Shown here: piece by piece, positions 1 to 7,968 of the stretch | Layout of the letters: each line of letters opens with the position of its first letter | Position numbering within the stretch: the first letter of the stretch is position 1 | Origin: a virus | DNA: 22,316 nt | Virus record (IMG/VR): IMGVR_UViG_3300002514_000296 | Coordinates: 1-22,316 of that record | Direction: 5' to 3' (one strand) | Notes under the pieces: generated by a model | The model's input: the letters and a program-made list of their open reading frames with translations, nothing else | Database searches by the model: none | What the model was told of the DNA's origin: nothing | Position numbers and translations under genes: made by a program

Positions 1-21
1 CTGGAGGAGTTATTAGAGTTT

Positions 22-3000
22 ATGCGCCCGCCGCACGAGCGCGACGACCCGCCCGCCGGCATCAACAAGTTCTTTGAAGACTTGATTCCAACGCAAATTA
101 CAGAAACATTTACGGGGATGTCAAATATTGTGAACGGCCTGAATACTCTTACTCACGCCGATGCAACCTTAGAGCAGAATCTTAAAGACATTATGGCCTC
201 GCGAAGGCTTCAGGTTGCTCCTGCCACAAGGATTTTATATGAGGAGATAGAGGCCGCCCTTATAACAAGCAAGCTTTTTACCAGTCCCAACCCGGATGAC
301 TTAACTGCTGCCCAAGCACTAAAATATTATTCATTTTTAATGGCGATAATGCTCGGCAAAACTGAAGCTTTTGGCCGGACCCTAACCTATAATATAACGG
401 GAACCTCGCTGGCTCCCGACGCGCCCGCCAGCGCCACGGCCGACGTTATAAATATATATAATAGCCACAGTCCGATGGCCAGTGCAGACTTGACATCCTC
501 GACAGGACTCACCGAACGTTATGTCGAAGCAATGCACTTTAGAAATAGTATTTTAACATATGCTGCGTCATCTATAGGAAACAGCCTCAATCAGACAAGC
601 CTAACTGATACTTTTGCAAAAAAACTCTATCCATTTATGTATTTTTCTTTATTCAATCTTTGTGCATATCGGATCAGTAATTCTGATTTATTTGATCCCG
701 ATAAAATGAATAAATTAAATTTATTTCCGCGGCTGTGCGAGGACGGCTCGATAAGTAACGCAGATCTCCTTGACACCAACAAAATCAAACGAGAGGCTAT
801 GGAGGAGTTTGTTAATAATTCATGCATCGAGGGAGATTTTGCCCTGGGGCCCGTCCGTGACGCCGGATTATTGGCTCTCGTAAATACATATCTGCAAGTT
901 ATTGTGGTAGATATGCTGCTTAAAAACATATTCATGGTAAGTGAATTTGGAATTAGTTATCTTTCTGATGGTCCTGAAGTGATAAACGAGATGTTACAAC
1001 AAGCTACCAGTCGGATTGTACTGTATATGGCCGGTGAGGACGCGGTGGGCGAGACCGCTAATTTCCCAGAAATTGTAAAAAAGGCCGCAGCAATCGCAGT
1101 TAGAAAGATTATTACTCGTAAGATTGGGGACGACGTAGAATTTACCTATCCAATTACTGGCGCCCCAACCTCCCAGATCGCCCTTAATCTTTTACAAAGC
1201 CCTGAAGCAGCAAATGGCACCATACCAATTAGCAACACCGTACTGCAAAATATATCTTTACGCTATTTGTTCGAGAAAAGGCTTCTTGGGACCTCAGGAA
1301 TAATTGAGAAGTTTTTTAATGTTGGCGGCACAACGCCCGTAGAGACATATATTATAAATGGGATGCCCCATGTAGAATTGGCAGACTTTACTTCTTTTGC
1401 CGGCGCACCCTTGCTCCCCGCGGTCGTGCCTGTGGGTAATCCCGAAAACCTTGAAACTCTTGGGGTTATTCCTTCATATACACCCTCTGGCGGACTCCTG
1501 GCGTTCCTGCTTGAATATAACTATCTAGAAGGATTACAGGGATCAGAAACGATCGAATCGGAGCAAGGCATAGCACTTCTAAAAGAGCGCGACGCCTATG
1601 AAAAATTTGGGGGTATAGTGGCGGAGCGGCTCTTTGAAATTGAATATTCACCAAACGCACTGGGAAACTATATCGAAGCCAATAAAGAAACTTCCCTAAT
1701 GGCTAATTTCACGGATGCATTTTATAAGATAATGGACCTCTTTGAAAGTTTTGAGCCCATTAGCACGTCCACAGTATACGATGACGAAGGCATCCCCACG
1801 ACAGTTAATAGATATATATTAAGTTTTCAAGCATTTAAAGATACATTCGGAGTTTTGACAGCGTTTGCTGCAATCTCAAAAGGCGGATTCCTGCCGGTGC
1901 CGCTCTATTTGGCCGGCCACGGTTTCGATTCAGACGTCGATCCGAGTAAGTTTCCACTTCCTTCATACATAGAGGTCTCAGCCGCATCCGAGGATGGCAC
2001 CGAGTATAAGAGCCAAGATAGTAGACATATGTCGGATTATGATTTGATACGTGCCTGGTGGGTCGCTATGAAAGATATTGAGATCCGCGGCCTGCCGCAA
2101 GGTGACATTAACGCACCCAGACCAATTTACAGTATGGACGGCCTTTTCTCTCCCACTAACAGCGAGAGGATGCCGGCATGGGGTACCAACTTAGTCGTTA
2201 ACGGCATGGGCCAAGATACCATAATGGCGGAGTCGGGGCTGTCCAACGATACCGGCGAGGATTATACATACGCGGACAGCGGAAACTTGCTCCCCCTTAA
2301 TGGCATCTATTACCACGAAGGTCCCTGGTGGGATGCCGAAGCTCTGGCCCTGATGGAAGAAAATAACGAGGATTATGAAGGTGAACTCGCGGTTATGCGT
2401 CATGCTCCCGGTAATTTTATTATGAATATAAAACTCTTTGACGGGCAGCAGTGGGGGCCTCAGGGAACCCTCCTCGATGCTGAGGCAATCTTCGACCGGG
2501 AGCTCTCCCAGGTAGACCACGAACTGTTCCTAGAGTCTAAAAATTTTAAAATCGTTCTGAAGCGCCCGGGCCTCGGCATGTACGGCGCCTCCTGGAAGCA
2601 CCATACTTTTATGATGATAAGGAAGAAGGGTCGCGAAGGGCCCGACGGGAACCACCAGGGCGGCGATTATTCTTCGGTTGATTTTTATAAGGGAAGCGGC
2701 GACATCCAAAGGGACAAAACGTACTGGGAAAGTATGGAAAGAATTTTTCAAACGTATGAAACCGAAGAAGAACTCGTCTATGCCCTTCAAAATATTAATA
2801 CAGCAGTTTTGGACGACCCCGACCAAGAAGGTGCGTACCAGACTGCCGCAGAACAGGTGGCGCAACAGCAACAGCAAGCAACCGCGGGCGATGGAACACT
2901 CGAAGCATTAACGAAGCTCGTATTTCCCACCGTTTCTCTTGTTGAGCGTCTGACCTACCTTACGCCGCTTGAGAGTGTAAGTTATTATGAGGATGGTTCC

Positions 3001-4173
3001 AACCCGCTCCCGGTGTTCCTGTGCTCGCACGACTCGAACCCAGATCAACAGGATGGGGGTGCCTGCAGTGACGAAGGCGCTGAGCAAATCTCTGTCGCCC
3101 CCACGAACACTGGTCGAACGAAACTTACTGAAGCACATAAATCTTTCTTTGTAGTTAAAAGTGCCAGCGCAGAATCCGGCCCTCCTGGCGCCATCGCCCA
3201 TATTGCGACAGATAAAAGAGGTACCGTTGAAATAACAGATGATCTATTCGAATCAGAAGAATTTACAAATTTTTTGTTACTTAACGGCACAACCCAAGGT
3301 TTTTCGAGGTTTATTCAAAAGTTTTATACAGATAATGAAACAAACTTAGCCCGGGCCATAGCAGCTAGCTCCCAAGACCTATTCGGGCCCAGCCGGCTGA
3401 TAGATGTTAGTAAGGTTTTACAATACTTATATATCACGGGTGAAATAAAAACTTACTATAGTTTGTTTGCAGATGAAGATATATTTACAGATACCAAACA
3501 GGTTTTACTCTTAGCTATCCAAGCTGCCTTTGCCGGTAGCGATACAACGGCCACGAGTAATTGTGATGTTGATGCTCTAAACAGTTCGTTATTAAATGGA
3601 GCTTCTAACGCCCTGAGTCCGATTGCTGATATAGGACAGTCTTTTTTAAATAAAGTTTTGAAAGAAACACCAAAATACATTCTCAAAGGCTTAGTAGAAC
3701 TGTGCGAACCTCATGTAATTGTAAGCTCCCAGATTAAAAAGATATCAAAACAGGTATTTCAAGGGATGGAGCAAGCAGAAAATATGGCCCGGATGGCCGA
3801 GGATATAGCAAACGGGGTTAGTGCACTCGATGCATCGGCAGGGCTGGGCCTTCGGCCTTCTGCATGCGACGACGAACTTGGTATAAATCAAACAGCTGAA
3901 TTGCCGCCGGTTCCCGTCCCAAATGTCGATATTCCCACACTTGACCAAACGTTTGAGTATATCCGAAGCAATATTGATCGATTGTTCCCGGAGGACTTCC
4001 CGGATAGTATGAAACCACAAATCAGCAAGGAGGGGCTTGATTTAGAGGGCAGTATCCCCTATACTTTTGTACTGCCTCCCATAACTCCATTTGGAATCAT
4101 TTATTTGTTGCTGCGGTTGGGAGAGCTTGGCCAGAGTCAAGTTGTCGTCGAACCGGATTGCTCAGAAGATTAA
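22..4173 (+). CDS. Large virion structural protein, unknown role (1383 aa, possibly 5'-partial)
   Basis: I do not recognise a named family. The role as a virion/tail component is inferred from its place 47 bases upstream of the gp25-like and gp6-like wedge genes. The chain is mostly soluble and mixed alpha/beta, with no signal peptide. Visible landmarks are a hydrophobic helical stretch near residues 282-305, an acidic middle part (about 660-860) rich in Trp and Gly, a Gln-rich run near residue 950 (nt 2855-2880), a Cys-X13-Cys pair at residues 1001 and 1015 inside a GC-rich loop, and a helical C-terminal third with KETPKYILKGLVEL near 1213-1226. It ends close to an ITPFGIIYLLLRL segment at 1354-1366. 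Both C-terminal motifs look like ones I remember from uncultivated marine phage structural proteins. The start is uncertain: the frame has no stop back to position 1 (LEELLEF would precede Met1), so the gene may begin outside the window. However, GGAGGAG at 3-9 lies 12 nt before this ATG. Confidence 0.75.
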   Translation: MRPPHERDDPPAGINKFFEDLIPTQITETFTGMSNIVNGLNTLTHADATLEQNLKDIMASRRLQVAPATRILYEEIEAALITSKLFTSPNPDDLTAAQALKYYSFLMAIMLGKTEAFGRTLTYNITGTSLAPDAPASATADVINIYNSHSPMASADLTSSTGLTERYVEAMHFRNSILTYAASSIGNSLNQTSLTDTFAKKLYPFMYFSLFNLCAYRISNSDLFDPDKMNKLNLFPRLCEDGSISNADLLDTNKIKREAMEEFVNNSCIEGDFALGPVRDAGLLALVNTYLQVIVVDMLLKNIFMVSEFGISYLSDGPEVINEMLQQATSRIVLYMAGEDAVGETANFPEIVKKAAAIAVRKIITRKIGDDVEFTYPITGAPTSQIALNLLQSPEAANGTIPISNTVLQNISLRYLFEKRLLGTSGIIEKFFNVGGTTPVETYIINGMPHVELADFTSFAGAPLLPAVVPVGNPENLETLGVIPSYTPSGGLLAFLLEYNYLEGLQGSETIESEQGIALLKERDAYEKFGGIVAERLFEIEYSPNALGNYIEANKETSLMANFTDAFYKIMDLFESFEPISTSTVYDDEGIPTTVNRYILSFQAFKDTFGVLTAFAAISKGGFLPVPLYLAGHGFDSDVDPSKFPLPSYIEVSAASEDGTEYKSQDSRHMSDYDLIRAWWVAMKDIEIRGLPQGDINAPRPIYSMDGLFSPTNSERMPAWGTNLVVNGMGQDTIMAESGLSNDTGEDYTYADSGNLLPLNGIYYHEGPWWDAEALALMEENNEDYEGELAVMRHAPGNFIMNIKLFDGQQWGPQGTLLDAEAIFDRELSQVDHELFLESKNFKIVLKRPGLGMYGASWKHHTFMMIRKKGREGPDGNHQGGDYSSVDFYKGSGDIQRDKTYWESMERIFQTYETEEELVYALQNINTAVLDDPDQEGAYQTAAEQVAQQQQQATAGDGTLEALTKLVFPTVSLVERLTYLTPLESVSYYEDGSNPLPVFLCSHDSNPDQQDGGACSDEGAEQISVAPTNTGRTKLTEAHKSFFVVKSASAESGPPGAIAHIATDKRGTVEITDDLFESEEFTNFLLLNGTTQGFSRFIQKFYTDNETNLARAIAASSQDLFGPSRLIDVSKVLQYLYITGEIKTYYSLFADEDIFTDTKQVLLLAIQAAFAGSDTTATSNCDVDALNSSLLNGASNALSPIADIGQSFLNKVLKETPKYILKGLVELCEPHVIVSSQIKKISKQVFQGMEQAENMARMAEDIANGVSALDASAGLGLRPSACDDELGINQTAELPPVPVPNVDIPTLDQTFEYIRSNIDRLFPEDFPDSMKPQISKEGLDLEGSIPYTFVLPPITPFGIIYLLLRLGELGQSQVVVEPDCSED

Positions 4174-4220
4174 TCAAGATAATTATTTCTTACTATTTAT
4201 AGAAAAGGCGTAAATTTACA
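4174..4220 (+). other. Short AT-rich intergenic gap before the gp25-like gene
   Basis: This 47-base gap is the longest non-coding stretch in the window. It contains an AAAAGG purine tract at 4203-4208, 12 nt before the ATG at 4221, which may serve as a weak ribosome binding site. I see no hairpin followed by a T-run, so no terminator, and no convincing promoter on the + strand. Confidence 0.5.
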
Positions 4221-4616
4221 ATGATTGGGTACTCACCAAAATTTCCACTACAATTTGATAATTATGTGGGGGCATATGCGCTTACCCAAACTTTGAAAGA
4301 GGTGGTAAAACAAAATTTTATTAATTTGATGTTAACATCACCCGGGGAAAGGATAATGGATATAAATTTTGGCGTAGGACTTAGAAATTATTTATTCGAA
4401 CAGAATACCTCACAACTAAAATCTAAAATAGCCGCCGATGTTCGATACCAGACTAGTAAATATATGCCCTTTATAAGTCTGGATACTATAAATTTTAGTA
4501 AAAGTCAGGGGACAGATGGCTATGACGATCAGATTTTAAATGTCTCAATTCATTATTCAGTATCTTCGATGAACATACTCGATAGTATATCGATTGGAAC
4601 AGGGGGCGACTCGTAG
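4221..4616 (+). CDS. T4 gp25-like / GPW-family baseplate wedge protein
   Basis: This 131-residue protein matches the gp25/GPW family in length (T4 gp25 is about 132 residues) and in its signature. After an N-terminal SPKFPLQFD segment, a helix (about residues 16-36) leads into LTSPGERIMDINFGVGLRNY at about residues 39-58. That is the family hallmark of a Thr/Ser-Pro-Gly-Glu-Arg turn, a hydrophobic/Phe-Gly step and a Leu-Arg pair. In contractile tails gp25 sits in the wedge core next to gp6 and gp53 and helps start sheath assembly, because it resembles the sheath C-terminal domain. The position directly before a gp6-like gene supports this. The ATG follows a weak AAAAGG tract. The acidic/Gly end GTGGDS is followed by a TAG inside the next gene's ribosome binding site. 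The assignment is made by reading motifs, not by a search. Confidence 0.93.
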   Translation: MIGYSPKFPLQFDNYVGAYALTQTLKEVVKQNFINLMLTSPGERIMDINFGVGLRNYLFEQNTSQLKSKIAADVRYQTSKYMPFISLDTINFSKSQGTDGYDDQILNVSIHYSVSSMNILDSISIGTGGDS

Positions 4617-4626
4617 GAAACATATT
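4614..4626 (+). promoter_or_regulatory. Ribosome binding site deciding the gp6-like start
   Basis: AGGA at 4615-4618 overlaps the TAG stop of the gp25-like gene and lies 8 nt before the ATG at 4627. This is the best-spaced Shine-Dalgarno-like site in the window. It favours the ATG at 4627 over the in-frame TTG at 4594, which would overlap the gp25-like gene by 23 nt and add 11 residues with no family resemblance. Confidence 0.7.
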
Positions 4627-6444
4627 ATGGCGAATGATAGATCAAATAATAGCAAAAAAAGTATAAAAGTAATAAACTATTCGGGCCGTGACTTTGGTTC
4701 TATTCGCAATAATTTATTGGATTATGTAAAACGGTACTATCCCGATTCTTACCAAGATTTTAATTCGGCTGGGTTTGGGTCTCTTGTATTGGATACCGTA
4801 TCTTATGTGGGTGATGTCCTCTCGTTTTATATGGATTATCAACTAAACGAGACATTTTTAGCGACGGCCACAGAATATGATAATGTTGTTAAGATAGCGC
4901 GCCAGATGGGGTATAAATACGCAACTTCGTTTTCTTCTGTAGGACAAGTAGAGTTTTTTGTGTCGGTGCCAGCCTCCACGGCCGGCGCGCCAAATGAAGA
5001 TTATATACCATTATTACAAGCTAATTCTCGAATCACTTCATTAGGGGGCCAAAATTTTACTCTCGTAGATGATGTTAATTTTGCCGACCCGAATAATCAA
5101 ATTATTGTAAGCAAGATAAACACCACGACAGGCGCGCCCACTGAATTCGCTATAAAAGCGGCGGGCACTGTTATATCAGGCCGCCTCGGCCGGCAAACCG
5201 AAACAATATCCGATTTTGTAAAGTTTAGAAAAATAGATCTGGATGATCCGGATCTGGTAGAGATATTGAATGTATATGATTCCGAGGGCCATCGATATTA
5301 CCAAGTAGATCATTTGGCCCAGGAAATTGTTTTTAAAGCAATTAGAAACAATAATGCAGACAAAAACCTTGTGCCGTCCATTTTGAAGGCCATCCCGGTC
5401 ACAAGAAGGTTTACGCTGGAAAGAAAACCAGGCGAAGCGTATTTACAATTTGGATATGGATCCGAAGCAGAACTTACAAATGAATCTGTAATAGATCCTA
5501 GTAAAATTCTTCTCAAGTTGCATGGTAGAGATTATACAACTCAACAAGAGTTTGACCCAACTAACCTTACCGAAACCGATAAATTTGGTGTCGGACCATC
5601 AAACACAACCTTGACAATTGTATATAGGGTCAATGATGCGAGCGACGTTAATGCAGCCAGAGGGACGTTGACACAAGTGTCTGCACCATTGTTAAAGTTT
5701 AATTCTTTACAAAATCTCGATTCGACGATCGTTCAAGGAGTTAGAGATTCCATAGAGTCTACGAACGAAAATCCAATTGTCGGGGATATTTCGATCCCTA
5801 ATGCAGATGAACTGAAACAAAGAGTATATTCGCACTATGCCACACAGAATCGTGCCGTTACAATAGAAGATTACAAAGCAATTACTTATGCAATGCCTCC
5901 AAGCTTCGGCGCGATTACAAGATGTTCCTTTGAAAGAGATTTTGATTCTTTTAAGAGAAATCTAAACATGTATGTTATATCGAAGAACAAGGATGGCTTT
6001 CTTGCTGCAACCAATCAAACTCTTAAAAAAAATATAAAGACATGGCTATCAACATATAAAATGATTAATGACACTATCGACATTCGAGACGCTAATGTGG
6101 TTAATTTTGGTATTAATTTTTCTGTAGTGGCAGATTATGAAGAAAATAAGTATAATGTGGTAAATCTGGCCACCCAGAGACTGAGAAATTATTTTATAAA
6201 TCAACAATATGACATTGCTGAAGCCATCTATGTGGTAGACATTTATAAAGAGCTACAAAGAGTTCCGGGTGTTGTCGATGTAGTAGACGTACGAATTTTG
6301 CACAGACAAGGGGGCGTCTATTCTGAGACGTCTTTCGATTTTAATTCTAGTTTATCCGTCGACGGCCGATATCTTAACGGGAAGATAGATATGATATTTG
6401 AATTAAAGTATCCAAATAGCGATATTGAAGGAACCGTTACCTAA
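4627..6444 (+). CDS. T4 gp6-like baseplate wedge protein (baseplate J-like)
   Basis: At 605 residues this is close to T4 gp6 (about 660). The N-terminal segment INYSGRDFGSIRNNLLDYV (residues 16-34), the following YPDSYQDF and GSLVLDTVSYVGDVLSFYMD segments, and the helix NETFLATATEYDNVVKIARQ are typical of the gp6/baseplate J-like wedge fold. The C-terminal part has the family pattern VTIEDYKAITYAMPPSFGAI near residues 411-431, followed by a two-layer alpha/beta region (LNMYVISKN, then helices and VVDVRILHRQGG). In contractile tails gp6 dimers form the ring at the heart of the baseplate and transmit the trigger for sheath contraction. The start chosen is ATG 4627, with AGGA 8 nt upstream; a longer form from TTG 4594 is possible but less likely. 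The gene ends in a 1-nt TAATG overlap with the next gene, which suggests coupled translation. Confidence 0.92.
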   Translation: MANDRSNNSKKSIKVINYSGRDFGSIRNNLLDYVKRYYPDSYQDFNSAGFGSLVLDTVSYVGDVLSFYMDYQLNETFLATATEYDNVVKIARQMGYKYATSFSSVGQVEFFVSVPASTAGAPNEDYIPLLQANSRITSLGGQNFTLVDDVNFADPNNQIIVSKINTTTGAPTEFAIKAAGTVISGRLGRQTETISDFVKFRKIDLDDPDLVEILNVYDSEGHRYYQVDHLAQEIVFKAIRNNNADKNLVPSILKAIPVTRRFTLERKPGEAYLQFGYGSEAELTNESVIDPSKILLKLHGRDYTTQQEFDPTNLTETDKFGVGPSNTTLTIVYRVNDASDVNAARGTLTQVSAPLLKFNSLQNLDSTIVQGVRDSIESTNENPIVGDISIPNADELKQRVYSHYATQNRAVTIEDYKAITYAMPPSFGAITRCSFERDFDSFKRNLNMYVISKNKDGFLAATNQTLKKNIKTWLSTYKMINDTIDIRDANVVNFGINFSVVADYEENKYNVVNLATQRLRNYFINQQYDIAEAIYVVDIYKELQRVPGVVDVVDVRILHRQGGVYSETSFDFNSSLSVDGRYLNGKIDMIFELKYPNSDIEGTVT

Positions 6445-6446
6445 TG
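6442..6446 (+). promoter_or_regulatory. TAATG stop-start overlap (translational coupling)
   Basis: The TAA stop of the gp6-like gene (6442-6444) shares its last A with the ATG of the next gene (6444-6446). An AAGGA tract at 6428-6432 lies 11 nt upstream. The arrangement is a classic re-initiation junction and suggests that the two products are made in linked amounts. Confidence 0.7.
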
Positions 6447-7961
6447 GCCATCCTGAGATATACAGCGAGTATTGATAACACAATAACAAACGCATTTCAG
6501 TCCGATTTGACTACCCGCGGCACAGGCTCAAATATGGGCTATGCTGACTCTTTAGAGGTATTTTCAATTTATGGCCAGACCTCCGGGTCAACGCTCGGCC
6601 GCTCCCAAGAAGTGTCCCGAATCCTTATGCAGTTTCCTATAACTAGCATCAGTACTGATCGAACTGCTAACACTATTCCGGCCTCCGGTAGTGTGTCTTT
6701 TTACCTTCGTATGTTTAATGCAGAAACCCCCTTTACACTACCTCAGGATTTTACACTAACTATAGCCCCCTTATCTCAATCATGGACAGAGGGCACCGGC
6801 TTAGATATGGATGAGTATAAAGACTTAGGGTCTTCTAATTGGCTCTCGGCCAGCACGACGGCTAAGTGGGATTCTGTTGGGGGGGATTATTTAACAGCTT
6901 CAAATTATAAGGCTACTTTCCCACAGGGCTATGAAGACCTTGAAATAGATATAACCAATCTAGTCGAACTATGGATCAAGGGCGCCGCTTCGGGCGGTCA
7001 TGATAATTATGGTGTGGGAGTACACCTCACAGCCAGTCAAGAGGCGTATCACTCTAACTCCTCGGGCGCAAATTCCGGAAGCCTTATCCAAAACCTTGTT
7101 GGTTCGACTGACTCTTATTATACTAAAAAGTTTTTCGCCCGGTCCACACAATATTTCTTTAGTCGCCCTGTTTTAGAGGCTCGGTGGGACTCTAGGGTTC
7201 AAGATGATAGGGAAAACTTCTATTATTCTAGTTCATTAGCTCCGGCTGCAGATAACTTGAATACGCTTTATCTGTATAATTATATTCGAGGGCGTCTTAC
7301 AAATATCCCCGCTGTGGGGACAAGTAACATTTTAGTTTCATTGTATTCGGGATCGTCCGCTCCAACTGGTTCTAAGCTCTTGCTTTATAATGGCGCTACT
7401 AACATTACAGGTGGCCATGTTTCAACCGGTATATACTCAGCCTCAATTGCGGTTACGGGAACATCGGCTACGACTGCTGCTCCATCTGCTATTTTTGATT
7501 TGTGGCACTCAGGCGCCGTAGAATATTTTACAGGCTCCATTTATCCTGAATTAATGCCTACCTATGAGTCCGCCCCGACCTTTGATAGAATAACGTCGTG
7601 CCGAAATTTAAAGAAATCTTATTCACGACAAGACAAATCAAGATTTAGATTTTTTGTTCGGTCGCGTGACTGGAGCCCCACTCTTTATGCGGTCGCAACC
7701 GCCAACAATCCAACGGAGGTTATAACGAGCGCGTCCTATGCAATTTATCGAAAAACCGACAACTATGCAGCTATTCCGTATAGTACAGGTTCAGATTATG
7801 GCACTTATTTGTCATATGATCAGAAGGGGAATTATTTTGACCTAGATATGTCCATGTTAGAGGGAGGCTATATGTACGAGATTAAACTATCCTATTATAA
7901 TGATAGTATAGGAGACTGGCAGGAGCAGCCCCAAACATTTAAATTTCGGGTTGAAGAATAA
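6444..7961 (+). CDS. Structural protein with DNRLRE/CBM-like N-terminal domain
   Basis: This 505-residue protein lies between the gp6-like wedge gene and the giant tail protein. Residues about 8-235 read like a DNRLRE (CBM96-related) beta-sandwich: a DNTITNAF opening, LEVFSIYG near 38, the strand SRILMQFPITSI near 57-69, a predicted SVSFYLRMFNAE strand, then QSWTEGTGLDMDEYKD near 111-127 and a DLEIDITNLVELWIKG segment. The tryptophan-threonine-glutamate-glycine step and the 'strand-Asn-Leu-Val' ending are typical of that family. Residues about 245-500 form a second, beta-rich part ending in GNYFDLDMSMLEGGYMYEIK (462-481), then WQEQPQTFKFRVEE at the C-terminus. I remember that end pattern from uncultivated marine phage proteins but cannot check it. 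It has no catalytic motif and no signal peptide. A virion surface or baseplate-periphery role with possible glycan binding is inferred from domain type and location. Confidence 0.72.
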   Translation: MAILRYTASIDNTITNAFQSDLTTRGTGSNMGYADSLEVFSIYGQTSGSTLGRSQEVSRILMQFPITSISTDRTANTIPASGSVSFYLRMFNAETPFTLPQDFTLTIAPLSQSWTEGTGLDMDEYKDLGSSNWLSASTTAKWDSVGGDYLTASNYKATFPQGYEDLEIDITNLVELWIKGAASGGHDNYGVGVHLTASQEAYHSNSSGANSGSLIQNLVGSTDSYYTKKFFARSTQYFFSRPVLEARWDSRVQDDRENFYYSSSLAPAADNLNTLYLYNYIRGRLTNIPAVGTSNILVSLYSGSSAPTGSKLLLYNGATNITGGHVSTGIYSASIAVTGTSATTAAPSAIFDLWHSGAVEYFTGSIYPELMPTYESAPTFDRITSCRNLKKSYSRQDKSRFRFFVRSRDWSPTLYAVATANNPTEVITSASYAIYRKTDNYAAIPYSTGSDYGTYLSYDQKGNYFDLDMSMLEGGYMYEIKLSYYNDSIGDWQEQPQTFKFRVEE

Positions 7962-7968
7962 TTAAAAT

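Noticed and set aside
2678-2911. A 77-codon + strand frame with a basic product overlapping the first gene
   Set aside because: It lies wholly inside the 1383-residue frame, its Lys/Gln-rich product is what the shifted reading of that region gives, and it has no start signal.
3831-3868. A GGCC-TTC-GGCC hairpin flanked by TGCAT and GCATGC
   Set aside because: It is inside the first coding region, has a stem of only four strong pairs, and no following T-run, so it is not a terminator.
4194-4201. TATTTATA, which read on the minus strand is TATAAATA, the T4 late promoter consensus
   Set aside because: It points away from the gp25-like gene and into the antisense of the first gene, where no minus-strand gene exists. 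In AT-rich intergenic DNA an 8-base match is easily due to chance.
4594-4626. A longer gp6-like protein starting at TTG 4594
   Set aside because: The added residues overlap the gp25-like gene, have no family resemblance, and the ATG at 4627 has AGGA at a good distance.
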